Assembly: GCA_963851085.1 (NCBI GenBank)
Contig: CAWKNX010000016.1
Coordinates: forward strand, 124,001 to 188,000
DNA length: 64,000 nt
Origin: DATFVJ01 sp963851085
GTDB lineage: Bacteria > Actinomycetota > Actinomycetes > Streptosporangiales > Streptosporangiaceae
Reading direction: 5' to 3'
Positions 45,649 to 54,190 of the stretch are shown one piece after another; positions within the stretch are counted from its first letter, which is position 1; the number at the start of each line of letters is the position of its first letter. The position numbers and the translations under genes are program-made. Under the pieces are notes generated by a model that was not told the origin of the DNA, ran no database searches, and saw only the letters and a list, made by a program, of their open reading frames with translations.

Positions 45649-46695
45649 TCAGGGTTTCTGGCCGCGGTTGATGCTCTGGACCTCCGCCACGGGCACCGCG
45701 ACGGGCGCGCCCGTCGCGAACAGGGGCGGCGGCGGCGCAAGGAGCTGGCCATTCCATGACGCCTGCCAGTAAAGCGTTCCCGACAGCGGATAGGGGCCGC
45801 CGACGGAGGGCGCGGTATATGTGACACCGCAGTCGATCGTGCCGCCTGGCCCGGTCGCCGCCATCTGCGCCGCGCTGTACGTCGAACCGGACGGACCGCA
45901 CGCCGGAGTCACTATTCCGAAGTCATTCGCGTTGAGAACCAGCGCTCCCTTCGGCAGGGGCGTCGCGACCACCGTCTCGCTTTCCCCGGGGACCGATGCC
46001 GTGACGCTGAGCGGGTTGCCGCGCGGGATGGTGGCGGTCACGAATGTCGGCAGGTCAACGTAGCTGTCCCCGGCCGGGTTGGTGGTGAGCGCCGGCGGCG
46101 CCGGGGTGAGCCTGCTGAGGGCGAGATACGCGAGGGTGTTTCCAGGGATCCAGCCGAGCGGCGGCGCCGCGCCGGCCGCGACCCACTGGATCAGCGGCAG
46201 GTTGCCGACGCAAGATGATCCCGCCAGGGATCCGTCGAAGTTGGACCCCCACCACTCGCCCTGGGCGTTTTGCTGGTAGAGCGAGATGATCTGCGCGGCA
46301 AAAGGTGCCCACGCGGCACCGCCGCCCGTGTTACCCGCCGCGATGTAGGTCTCGAAGTAGCTGTACATCTCGGTGGCGTTCATCCAGGGCTGCATCCAGC
46401 AAGGCGGCGCCGGAATGCTGATCGAACCGTTGACAGCGCCGGTGTACCCGTTGCCTGAGTAGGTGACGTAATTAAGTGCCCACGTCCAGCAGCTCGCGCC
46501 ACCGCAGCCGGCGCCGCCACCGCCGCCCGGCGGCGGCGGGCCTGCGGCGGCCGGGCCCGTGACGACGACGGTGGGTAACATGATCGCGCCGAGAGCGGCG
46601 CACACGGCGGCGGCGCGGCGCACGCTTCTCCCACGCGCCACACGATGCCGCATGTTACGGGGACGCCGGTGCATGCCAATGTCGCGCTGTCTCAT
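45649..46695 (-). CDS. Exported Cys-containing protein of the Tad locus
   Basis: A 348-residue protein with a long basic N terminus and a signal peptide (SVRRAAAVCAALGAIMLPTV, cleavage near PAAAG). The mature part begins with a Gly/Pro run, then two cysteine pairs (CGGASCW, PCWM), a region rich in Tyr/Trp/Asn (NATEMYSYFETYIAAGN) and beta-like repeats ending before PVAEVQSINRGQKP. Not recognised as a family. Its place in the pilus operon and Cys pairs suggest an extracellular pilus-associated factor; this is inference. ATG chosen because AAGGAG is eight bases upstream. Confidence 0.7.
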   Translation of the reverse strand: MRQRDIGMHRRPRNMRHRVARGRSVRRAAAVCAALGAIMLPTVVVTGPAAAGPPPPGGGGGAGCGGASCWTWALNYVTYSGNGYTGAVNGSISIPAPPCWMQPWMNATEMYSYFETYIAAGNTGGGAAWAPFAAQIISLYQQNAQGEWWGSNFDGSLAGSSCVGNLPLIQWVAAGAAPPLGWIPGNTLAYLALSRLTPAPPALTTNPAGDSYVDLPTFVTATIPRGNPLSVTASVPGESETVVATPLPKGALVLNANDFGIVTPACGPSGSTYSAAQMAATGPGGTIDCGVTYTAPSVGGPYPLSGTLYWQASWNGQLLAPPPPLFATGAPVAVPVAEVQSINRGQKP

Positions 46696-47354
46696 GGTGT
46701 GCACTCCTTCGCCTGACCATGCGGGTAATAGGTCACGTCGGTTCCGACGACGCGCCAGGGACCGCCCTTTTGCCTGGCCAGGATGTCGCTCTCAAGAAAA
46801 TGGCCGCGGTCCGCCGGAGCCTGGCCGCGGCGGATCCTTCCCGTCGTGATGTCGGTGTCGAGCAACCGCGAGCTGTCGACGCAATTCGACACGGTCAGCT
46901 CTCCCGCCCACGGCGCGGGCTGGACGGCGGCGTCAGAGAAAACGATCGTCCCGGTGAAGGCTTCGTGCGCCGCCGCCTCCTTGGCCAGCGTCACCTGCAC
47001 AGACCCGAGCAGCAGCCGGTTCCCGATGTAGGCCGCATACCGGTGGTCTTTGCCTTGGGAGTAGATCGCGTAGTAGTAGGCGAGCTGGAAGTTCTCGTCC
47101 GCGAGGGCGGCGCCGGCCTGTGCGGGATCCGGCGGCAGCGGCGAGGTGAACTCAAAATGGACGTCCGCGGGGAAAGGGAACTGCGCCGGGGCGGACGCCG
47201 CCGGCCGGCCCGGGCCGACGGTGAGTTCACCACCGGCCGGGTGAAAGGCCCGCGGCGTCGCGGTCCCGCACGCCGCCAGGCAGGTCAACGCCACGGCAGC
47301 GACCGCGGCGACCGCCGCGGTCCCCGAGGCAAACCCCGTGCCATGTCTTTTCAT
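46692..47354 (-). CDS. Lipoprotein of the Tad locus
   Basis: A 220-residue lipoprotein: signal peptide AAVAAVAAVALTCLAACG with lipobox Cys ~29, then a globular part with HFEFTSPLPPDPAQAGAAL, YAIYSQGKDHRYAAYIGNRL and TGTIVFSDAAVQPAPWAGEL. Possibly a pilotin-like or periplasm-side assembly factor (the actinobacterial cell surface), but no family was recognised. Overlaps the next gene by four bases. Confidence 0.75.
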   Translation of the reverse strand: MKRHGTGFASGTAAVAAVAAVALTCLAACGTATPRAFHPAGGELTVGPGRPAASAPAQFPFPADVHFEFTSPLPPDPAQAGAALADENFQLAYYYAIYSQGKDHRYAAYIGNRLLLGSVQVTLAKEAAAHEAFTGTIVFSDAAVQPAPWAGELTVSNCVDSSRLLDTDITTGRIRRGQAPADRGHFLESDILARQKGGPWRVVGTDVTYYPHGQAKECTP

Positions 47355-47399
47355 CGGCCTCTCACGTGGTTATCACTGTCAGTTACGTCTTCGGGTTGG

Positions 47400-50390
47400 T
47401 CAGACCACCGAGCTGCGCCAGGACGGCAGCAGCTCGTCGATCAGAGCTTCCGTCTCCGGCGCCATCCGCGGCAGTACCGGGTCGATCGCCACCCGGGCCG
47501 ACAGCTCGCGGACCACGTCACGAAGCACGTGCTCCCAGCCGGTCGCGTGCGCGGCACGGAGCAGGTCCCGCCAGAGCATCTCGTCACCGCCCGCGAGCCG
47601 CAGCCCGAGACGTGCCGCCTCCATGGCACCGCGCGGGTCACGCGCCGCGAGCCGGATCCCGGCGAGCTGATGGGCCGTGTCCGCCACCCAGGCGGCCACC
47701 TCGGCCTCGAATCCGTCCGTGGCAAGCCAGGTGTAGCGGGACCGGTCGTGGCCCTCGAGCAGCGGGCCGCGCACCAGCGCAAGCGCCTGCGCCAGGTATT
47801 CGGCGCGCCCCCCGTCGCCCGGCGCGCCGATGGCGCGTGCGACCAGCGTCCTGAATACCTGCCAGTCGACCCGGACCTGCGACCCGAGCCGCAGCCGCCC
47901 GCTCACGTCCGCGCCCAGGTTCGGGCGCCCGACGTCGTCGGTGCCGAGCCATTCCCGGACCCGGGCGATCGCAGCCTCCGCCACCTCACCTGGCGCGCCC
48001 CGCGGCCAGAGCGCCGCGGTGAGCACCGCGGGGTGCACACCCTCGGGATGCGTGGCGACGTACACGACGAGTTCGGTCGCGAACGCGCGCCTGGCCGGCT
48101 CGATGGATCCGGCGGCGTTCACCGCGATGGGCCCGAGGATCTGAATATCCACCGGGCTATGGTGGTCGGGCGCCAGTTGCGCGACAGGCGCGGCGAACAG
48201 CTCGGGCGGCGCGAGCGCGGGGCCGTCCGTGCGGGCGGCGGTGCGGAACAGCTCGACCACCGACGCGTACTGCCGGTCCGGGACCACCTGCGCCGTCAGG
48301 TCCAGGCCCAGTTCACCCGCGTGCAGCCGGCCATTCTCCGCGATGTCCAGCGTCCAGGCAGCGCCGGGCACCTCACCGGCGACCACACAGCCAATCGGGA
48401 CGCCGTAACGGGATCGTGCCAACCTGCGCAGCCGTTCAGACTGTTCGGCGGTTGGCTGGATACCGAGGAGGATGTAGTGCGGCGGGTGGGCATCCGGGTT
48501 GGGCCGGCTCGGCTGGCCGGGCTGGCCTGCGGCTCCGGCGGCCGGCGGTTCCCAGTACGGCCCGTCGCCCAGGTCGCGCATCCCCGGGCCTGCCGCGGCG
48601 GCGGCGAGCGCCTGCGCCATCTCGCTGACACGGGCTTCCACGGCGGGAAGCACCTCGTCCAGCGTGCGCGCGGCGGTCACCCTGCCGGGTGCGAGCAGCG
48701 TCAGTTCGGTGCCGAAACCAACCAGCGTGAGCTGCAGGCGATCGGACCAGGAGCTGGTGGCCAGCTCGACGGCGAGGGCGGCGAGCGCGCCCCGTACCAG
48801 CGGTGACGGCCCGCGAAGCGAGATGATGCCACCTGCGGTGCCCGGATCGATGAGCACCCGGCCGTCGTCGTTCGTGCCGATCGACACCAGGCCCGGATAC
48901 GGCGCGAGCGCCACCCCCGCTTCGTCCCGCGCGCGGCTGGGGACCGCTGACAGCAGCAGACGCCACACGCTCCCGCCGTCCTGCGCCGTCCACGGCGCGG
49001 GCGGGTCCGGGTCCGGGTACGCCAGCCACAGGTCGAGATGGTGCCGCGCGACGAACGCGGCGAAGACCGCGGGCGGCTGGCGCCCCTGCTCGGCGAGCGC
49101 CCGCGACATCTGCCGCAGCCCGGCGTCGAGTACACGGGCCGTCGGCTCGTCCGCGCCGAGCCGCAGCGCCGTCTCCGCGGCCGCGGCCTCACCTTCTGGC
49201 AGCGGTATCCGCCGCCCGAACGCGCGGCGCCACAGCTGCTCGCGCCGCCGCCGCCCGAGCGCCGCAAGCACGCCCGCTGCGAGCAGCGACGCCGCGGAAA
49301 GCTCGTAGGGAATCAGCGGGACGGCCTGCTGACCGGGTTGTGGCTGCCCGCCATGGTTGCCGTGCTGGTTGCCGTGTTGGCCACCGCGCCGCACCGGCGG
49401 TTTTCCATGCCCAGTCCGAACGCCTCCGCCTCCTGCGCCGCTATGGCCTGGTGCGGGCGTGCCTCCGGCCCGCGGCGCCGGGGCCGGCTGCGCGGTGGGC
49501 GGGGCCGGATGCTGGGTGGGCGGGGCCGGCTGCGCGGTGGGCGGGGCCGGATACTGGGTGGGCGGAGCCGGATGCTGCGTGGGCGGAGCCGGAGCATGCC
49601 CGTGGACGATCCGGATCCCCGGCCCGTGCGCGTCGGGCGGCATGTCCAGGATCCAGCCTGGACGGATCAGGCTGGCGACGGTGAGCTTCGTGCCGTCCGG
49701 CTGGACCCGGCCGGAGTTCATCTCGAAGATCTGCCTGTATCTGCGGCCGTCGCCGAGGAAACGCTCGGCGATCTCCCAGAGGCTGTCGTGATGACGGCCT
49801 TCAGGCGCCTCGACAACGTAGATCTTCTTGATGCCGCCCTGTTCCGCGGCCCGCTCGTGGGCGATCCGCTGATCGCTGCTTTCCACGCTCGTCAGCTCGG
49901 CGCTGAGCCTGCGGCCTGGCTCCGTGACCGCGGTCGCGAAATGTGTCTGGCGGACGGGTACCGGCCCAGGGCGGACAAGCACGGGCGCGATCGCGGTACC
50001 GGCGCTGAACAGCAGCAGTGCCGCGGCGACCAGCCAGTGCGCCAGGGTCTGGGGGTGGCCTGACAGCGGAACCCTGGCGGGCAGGCCCACACCGCGGATC
50101 GCGGCTCTTACCTCCACCAGCACGCAGACCGACAATTGCAGCCACGCCAGCCAGACGATCACGGACAGGATCCGCAGGATCGAGATGACGTCGAGCCGGT
50201 GGGTCAGCACGGAAAGCGGCGGGAGATTGTGCGGGATCGGCAGGCCGAGCACCGTGACAAGCGCGAAAGGAACCCCGCCGAGCACCGCGGCCAGGACGAG
50301 CACCGCGAGCAGCCCGAGGAACATGTCGCCCGCCGACCGCCGCGGCCGCACCCGGACCGGTTTGCGTGCACGCGAAATCGGTGGCGCCAT
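47400..50390 (-). CDS. LysM-BTAD membrane protein of the Tad locus
   Basis: A 996-residue protein. Helices near 25-45, 65-85 and 105-125 are followed by a LysM-like domain (about 190-260: KIYVVEAPEGRHHDSLWEIA, YRQIFEMNSGRVQPDGTKL), a Pro/His-rich linker with PAPPTQHPAPPTA repeats, another helix (~365), and a large cytoplasmic region with a BTAD-like bacterial activator domain near the C terminus (ILGPIAVNAAG, LTAALWPRGAPGE, VRGPLLEGHDRSR, RDLLRAAHATGW). Such proteins recur in actinobacterial Tad loci and may couple wall contact to pilus gene expression. ATG overlaps the upstream TGA (ATGA). Confidence 0.82.
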   Translation of the reverse strand: MAPPISRARKPVRVRPRRSAGDMFLGLLAVLVLAAVLGGVPFALVTVLGLPIPHNLPPLSVLTHRLDVISILRILSVIVWLAWLQLSVCVLVEVRAAIRGVGLPARVPLSGHPQTLAHWLVAAALLLFSAGTAIAPVLVRPGPVPVRQTHFATAVTEPGRRLSAELTSVESSDQRIAHERAAEQGGIKKIYVVEAPEGRHHDSLWEIAERFLGDGRRYRQIFEMNSGRVQPDGTKLTVASLIRPGWILDMPPDAHGPGIRIVHGHAPAPPTQHPAPPTQYPAPPTAQPAPPTQHPAPPTAQPAPAPRAGGTPAPGHSGAGGGGVRTGHGKPPVRRGGQHGNQHGNHGGQPQPGQQAVPLIPYELSAASLLAAGVLAALGRRRREQLWRRAFGRRIPLPEGEAAAAETALRLGADEPTARVLDAGLRQMSRALAEQGRQPPAVFAAFVARHHLDLWLAYPDPDPPAPWTAQDGGSVWRLLLSAVPSRARDEAGVALAPYPGLVSIGTNDDGRVLIDPGTAGGIISLRGPSPLVRGALAALAVELATSSWSDRLQLTLVGFGTELTLLAPGRVTAARTLDEVLPAVEARVSEMAQALAAAAAGPGMRDLGDGPYWEPPAAGAAGQPGQPSRPNPDAHPPHYILLGIQPTAEQSERLRRLARSRYGVPIGCVVAGEVPGAAWTLDIAENGRLHAGELGLDLTAQVVPDRQYASVVELFRTAARTDGPALAPPELFAAPVAQLAPDHHSPVDIQILGPIAVNAAGSIEPARRAFATELVVYVATHPEGVHPAVLTAALWPRGAPGEVAEAAIARVREWLGTDDVGRPNLGADVSGRLRLGSQVRVDWQVFRTLVARAIGAPGDGGRAEYLAQALALVRGPLLEGHDRSRYTWLATDGFEAEVAAWVADTAHQLAGIRLAARDPRGAMEAARLGLRLAGGDEMLWRDLLRAAHATGWEHVLRDVVRELSARVAIDPVLPRMAPETEALIDELLPSWRSSVV

Positions 50391-51016
50391 CAGCACTGCC
50401 CAGCCAGGGTGATGCCGCACACCGGCTCCGCCGTCGCGCTCGCGTGCACGGTGAAGCTGCCGAAAGAGGCGGCGATCAGCGACTTCGTCGTGACGTAGAC
50501 CGTGACCGTGATCTGCTGCGGCGAGGGCGGCGCGCAGTCGGCCGTCGCGCGGAAGCCGCTCCGCACGCCGTAGGCCGCTACCAGGCTCGCCGCGCGGCCA
50601 CATGCGGTGGTCGTGTCGATTTCCACGCGGCCGGCGCGCAGCGCTGGCACAGAAATGTCGTTCGCCCCGGCGCGGGCCGCCTGCTCGGCGATGTCCGCGG
50701 CGCGCTCCCGGGCGTTCAGCGCGTTGCCGACATCCACGAGCAGGCTGGCCAGCGCCAGCGCGATGAGCGTGAAGAACACCACGAGCACGGAGATCGAGCC
50801 ACGATCGGCGCTGCCCGCCGCCGCGTGGCCCGATGCTGCATTACCCGGTATTACGGGGCCCGGCAGTGCGGAGCCCGGATCCGTATGGCCCGGCCGTGTG
50901 CACGGGTGGCGCGCCGTCACGTGCACGGGGCGCACCGGCACTTGCGCGCCAGACGCTGGTACTGGTACCCGCGCCGGCTGCACTGTCGGCGAGGGCGTTG
51001 CGGCGGGCGGGGTCAT
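50390..51016 (-). CDS. TadG-like pilus assembly protein
   Basis: A 208-residue protein with a Pro/His-rich 65-residue N terminus, the type seen before the helix in actinobacterial TadG-like proteins, then SADRGSISVLVVFFTLIALA and LASLLVDVGNALNARERAAD (helix plus the DxGxALxxRxRAAD motif), and a C-terminal disulfide-type pair (ADCAPP, EPVCGI). It is probably a minor pseudopilin. Confidence 0.8.
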   Translation of the reverse strand: MTPPAATPSPTVQPARVPVPASGAQVPVRPVHVTARHPCTRPGHTDPGSALPGPVIPGNAASGHAAAGSADRGSISVLVVFFTLIALALASLLVDVGNALNARERAADIAEQAARAGANDISVPALRAGRVEIDTTTACGRAASLVAAYGVRSGFRATADCAPPSPQQITVTVYVTTKSLIAASFGSFTVHASATAEPVCGITLAGQC

Positions 51017-51017
51017 G

Positions 51018-51449
51018 TCAGCTCCTCGCGACGAAGGTGTCGAGCGGCGCGACCGCGCGCCCGGTCACGCTGATGGAGCCGAAGCCGATGAACTTCAGGC
51101 TGACGCTGCAGGTCACGGTCGCCGTCACTTGGCCGCTGCCAGCGCGGAAACCGGTCACGCTCGCGGTCGGCGCGTTGCCAGTGCACCAGCCGTTCAGGTC
51201 TGTCTTGGCCAACTGCCGTGCGTTCGCTTGCGCCTCGCCCGGGGAACGGGCGATGGACGCGGCGCGGGCTGCGTCCCTGGCCGCGCCGTCGACCTGGCCG
51301 TGCGCTTCGACCACCCGGCCGCAGAGCACGAGGAAGAACATCAGCAGGAGCATGACCGGCGCCAGGATCACGAACTCCACCGCCATCGAGCCGCGCTGGA
51401 GGTCCGCCCGGTCCGGGCGTACCGGCCGGGTCAGCGAGGTCAGCCGCAT
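51018..51449 (-). CDS. TadE-like minor pseudopilin
   Basis: A 143-residue protein. ADLQRGSMAVEFVILAPVML has the leader plus helix pattern of TadE (G-S...E at +5), followed by FLVLCGRVVEAHGQVDGAAR and DAARAASIARSPGEAQANA. The mature end has a Cys pair (NGWCTGN, TVTCSV). ATG at 51449 has GGAGG five bases upstream. It lies just downstream of another TadE. Confidence 0.85.
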   Translation of the reverse strand: MRLTSLTRPVRPDRADLQRGSMAVEFVILAPVMLLLMFFLVLCGRVVEAHGQVDGAARDAARAASIARSPGEAQANARQLAKTDLNGWCTGNAPTASVTGFRAGSGQVTATVTCSVSLKFIGFGSISVTGRAVAPLDTFVARS

Positions 51450-51949
51450 CGCTGGCCTCCGTTCAGGTCGGGGCGGAAGCATTCGACCGGGCCTGTGACC
51501 GTCTCGTGGATGGTCAGCTTGAGCCCGAACACTATGGAGACCACCCGGCCGGTGACCGTCACCCCGACCTGATTGACCGCAGAACCGGTGGCCCTGGCCT
51601 GGATGTTCCCGCCCAGGACCTTGGTGCCGAGCTGGCCGTAATAGCCCACGGCCGCGTTCCTCGCGTCCTGCCGCCAGGCCGAGTTGACGTTCGCTTCCTG
51701 CCTGGCCACCCGGGCGCCCGCCTGTGCGGCCGCGAGCGCGACCTGACGGCCCTGGTACCAGAAGGCGAACTGGATGGACAGCCAGATGATCAGCAGCACG
51801 ATCGGCGCCAGGATCGCAAGCTCGATGGCGCTCGAACCCCGGTCAGCGGTGGCGGCGGCCTGCCGGAGTAGCCGCCGCGCCACCCGCAACCAGGTACCAC
51901 GCAGGCCAGCGGCGCGTCGCCGCCCCTGCCCCGCCCACGACCGTGGCAT
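51440..51949 (-). CDS. TadE-like minor pseudopilin
   Basis: A ~169-residue protein. TADRGSSAIELAILAPIVLL is the prepilin-type helix with Glu at +5, then FAFWYQGRQVALAAAQAGAR VARQEANVNSAWRQDARNA, and the end carries ECFRPDLNGGQRCG with two Cys. The start is uncertain; ATG 51949 is preferred because a strong hairpin lies directly upstream (51990-52031) and would block a start at 52051. Confidence 0.8.
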   Translation of the reverse strand: MPRSWAGQGRRRAAGLRGTWLRVARRLLRQAAATADRGSSAIELAILAPIVLLIIWLSIQFAFWYQGRQVALAAAQAGARVARQEANVNSAWRQDARNAAVGYYGQLGTKVLGGNIQARATGSAVNQVGVTVTGRVVSIVFGLKLTIHETVTGPVECFRPDLNGGQRCG

Positions 51950-51989
51950 GCTGCCGCGTGCCACGCGCCGCGCGTGCCTGCACGTGGCA

Positions 51990-52031
51990 CCTGTCACGGA
52001 ACCGCGGGCCCGATCGCGGTTCCGTGACAGG
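51990..52031. terminator. Intra-operonic hairpin between flp and tadE
   Basis: CCTGTCACGGAACCGCG and its exact reverse complement flank an eight-base loop (17-bp stem). There is no T-run in the direction of transcription, so it may be a processing/attenuation element that keeps pilin mRNA above that of downstream genes. Confidence 0.75.
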
Positions 52032-52068
52032 CGCCTGCTGCCGAGCAACATCCTCTGGACCGGCTACG

Positions 52069-52308
52069 TCAGTTGATGCCGCCGTTGTTGGTCGTGATGT
52101 CGGCGCTCCTGTTTTTCACCACTGTCTCCACGACAGCAAGGACAACGCCGACCACCAGCACGATAATGGCGGTAATGATTGCGAGCTCGATCGCCGACGC
52201 ACCGGCGTCCTTGTGCTGCCGTGCGCCCTGGAAACGGGCGAAATGCACGCCGAGAAGCGCCCTCGCGTAGCTGATCATCGGATTTCTCGCCGGGCTGAGG
52301 CCATTCAT
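52069..52308 (-). CDS. flp: Flp/Fap pilin
   Basis: A 79-residue major pilin. A basic leader (MISYARALLGVHFARFQGAR) is followed by DAGASAIELAIITAIIVLVV, the prepilin cleavage and hydrophobic helix (Glu at +5 after G/AS), and a short polar end ending NRSADITTNNGGIN. ATG at 52308 is chosen for the AAGGA eight bases upstream. Flp fibres of this type mediate attachment and DNA contact in Tad systems. Confidence 0.9.
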   Translation of the reverse strand: MNGLSPARNPMISYARALLGVHFARFQGARQHKDAGASAIELAIITAIIVLVVGVVLAVVETVVKNRSADITTNNGGIN

Positions 52309-52358
52309 CTTGTGCATTCCTTTCTTGTTGCAGAGAGTTGGCTTTTTAGTTGATACGT

Positions 52359-53261
52359 TCAAAGCCCGAGCAGAATCCGTATGGCCGGGTAAGTTAGAAA
52401 GATCAGGAATCCGGCGCACATCAGCATCTGCGCGACGAGCATGGTCTGCGATTTTTCCCCGGCTTCGCCCTCGAGTTCCGCGACCTCCCGCCGCCGCAGG
52501 CTCGCCGCCCGCGCGGTCAGCGACTCGCGCACCTTCGCGCCGTCGTCGGCGACCAGCCCGAGCGCTGCGGCGAGATCCCGCAGTTCGTCCAGCCTGATCT
52601 CGTCGCCGAGCGCGCCGAGCGCCTGCCATGAGGTCTGGCCGGTAATGCGGGCACTGGCCAGGGCGTCCCTGATCCGCCACATGGCCCAGCCCTGCCCGAT
52701 TTCGCTGGCCGACATCAGCGCCTCAGGGACACCGCGGCCGCCAGACAAGTTCATCGCGACCAGGTCGAGGAATGCGCCGACCGCGTGCCTGAAATCGCGT
52801 CGGCGTTCCTCCGCTTTCTTCTTGAGCTCATAGTCGGGCAGCATGAAGAAAAGGAGTGCGAGGACAAGCCCGAGTGCGACCGGTATCAGGAGCGGGACGT
52901 GTATGCCTGCCATCGGGAGCGTGACGAGGGCAAGCGGCACAAACAACAGCCCGAGGATCGCGAGCAGCATCTTGGTGGCGAGATAGTTCTCGAAGGACTT
53001 GCCGACCAGGGCGAGGCTTGACCGCAGCGATGGGAATTGCCAGCATTGTTCCGCGCAGAACGCGGCGAGCGCGGTGCCGAGGCGGCGGGTGAATTCGCTC
53101 TCCGGCCCACGGGTGATCACGGGGCGCGCCGCCGCGCCGGCGCGCCCCGCGTCGAATGCGGCAAGCTGCTGTGCGAGGCTGCGGCGCTTTGGGACCAGCG
53201 CCCAGATGAGCAGAAAGGCGCCCATCCCGGCGATCGCGCCGGTGATCATCGCGTACGTCAT
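52359..53261 (-). CDS. tadC: TadC-type membrane protein (type II secretion F family)
   Basis: A 300-residue protein with four helices (about 8-26, 104-120, 128-145, 275-295) and a central cytoplasmic T2SSF domain (AEERRRDFRHAVGAFLDLVA, LSGGRGVPEALMSASEIGQG, ELRDLAAALGLVADDGAKVR). TadC forms the inner-membrane platform with TadB. A basic N-terminal linker (KRRSLAQQLAAFDAGRAGAA) is conserved in the group. Overlaps tadB by four bases. Confidence 0.9.
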   Translation of the reverse strand: MTYAMITGAIAGMGAFLLIWALVPKRRSLAQQLAAFDAGRAGAAARPVITRGPESEFTRRLGTALAAFCAEQCWQFPSLRSSLALVGKSFENYLATKMLLAILGLLFVPLALVTLPMAGIHVPLLIPVALGLVLALLFFMLPDYELKKKAEERRRDFRHAVGAFLDLVAMNLSGGRGVPEALMSASEIGQGWAMWRIRDALASARITGQTSWQALGALGDEIRLDELRDLAAALGLVADDGAKVRESLTARAASLRRREVAELEGEAGEKSQTMLVAQMLMCAGFLIFLTYPAIRILLGL

Positions 53262-54190
53262 ATGACGCCTCCAGGCACCGCGGAGCGGCCATTCTTCTGC
53301 GACGCGGCCACCTGGCCCGACGACCAGGTCGCGAGCAGCCGCTCGGGAGCGTCATACTTCGCCAGCCTGCGCAACCAGAGGAAGCTGGCCGCGTAGAGAG
53401 CGACGACCACGGCGAGGACAAGCTCGCCGATGATGCCGTTGTAATAGCGCACATAGCCGCGGTTGGTCACGGCCAGCACCAGCGCCAAGCTGACCGACAC
53501 GCCAACCACGATCTGCACGCTGCGCCTGGTGGACCTCCGCTGGGCCGTGACCTTGCGGCGCATGTCGAGCTCCTCGCGCACCGAGGCGGACAGCGCTCCC
53601 AGCAGGTCCCGAAGGCCGGGGCCCCGTAGCTTGGCGTTGATGATCAGGGCAGCGATGATCAGATCGGAACTTGGGTCATCGAGGTCGTCGGCGAACCTGC
53701 GCAGCGCGTCTGGCATGGGCACTCGCGTATGCAGCCGGTCGATGAGTCTCGCCAGTGGTTCGGCGAGGGTGGGTGAAGCGATCCGCAGCGACGCGGGTAT
53801 CGCCTGTTCGAGACCGACCGCGCCGGCGATCGTGTCGCGCAGGGACTCAGTCCAGGTGGCGAGGCCTTCGAGCCGCGCACTCGCCTTGCGCTCCTGGGCC
53901 GCGCCGCCGAGCCCGCGCCAGCCGAGCACGAGTGCCACCACGCCCGCCGCCGCGACGAGCCAGCCGGTGGAGATCAGCACAATGGTGCCCGCCGCGAGCG
54001 CGATGGCGCCGTGCGCGCCGGTCAGCTCGCTGAGCCGACGCTGCCATTGACCTGCGGCGCCGCCCGGTGGTTGCGGCGGCAGCCCGCGCAATGCCACGAC
54101 CAGCACGAAAACTCCCACCCCAGTGAGGGCACCAGCCGTGATGGCAAGCAAGCCGGGGACGGAAAGGATGGCCGACATGTTCATCACCAC
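53258..54190 (-). CDS. tadB: TadB-type membrane protein (type II secretion F family)
   Basis: A 310-residue protein with helices at about 12-32, 60-90, 217-240 and 250-270 and a T2SSF domain between (RLEGLATWTESLRDTIAGAV, IDRLHTRVPMPDALRRFADDL, NAKLRGPGLRDLLGALSASV). Together with TadC it forms the assembly platform driven by TadA. It overlaps the tadA stop by a few bases. Confidence 0.9.
   Translation of the reverse strand: MVMNMSAILSVPGLLAITAGALTGVGVFVLVVALRGLPPQPPGGAAGQWQRRLSELTGAHGAIALAAGTIVLISTGWLVAAAGVVALVLGWRGLGGAAQERKASARLEGLATWTESLRDTIAGAVGLEQAIPASLRIASPTLAEPLARLIDRLHTRVPMPDALRRFADDLDDPSSDLIIAALIINAKLRGPGLRDLLGALSASVREELDMRRKVTAQRRSTRRSVQIVVGVSVSLALVLAVTNRGYVRYYNGIIGELVLAVVVALYAASFLWLRRLAKYDAPERLLATWSSGQVAASQKNGRSAVPGGVI

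Noticed and set aside
46719..48806. Long plus-strand ORF opposite the LysM-BTAD gene
   Set aside because: Antisense shadow of the GC-rich minus-strand genes; no motifs.
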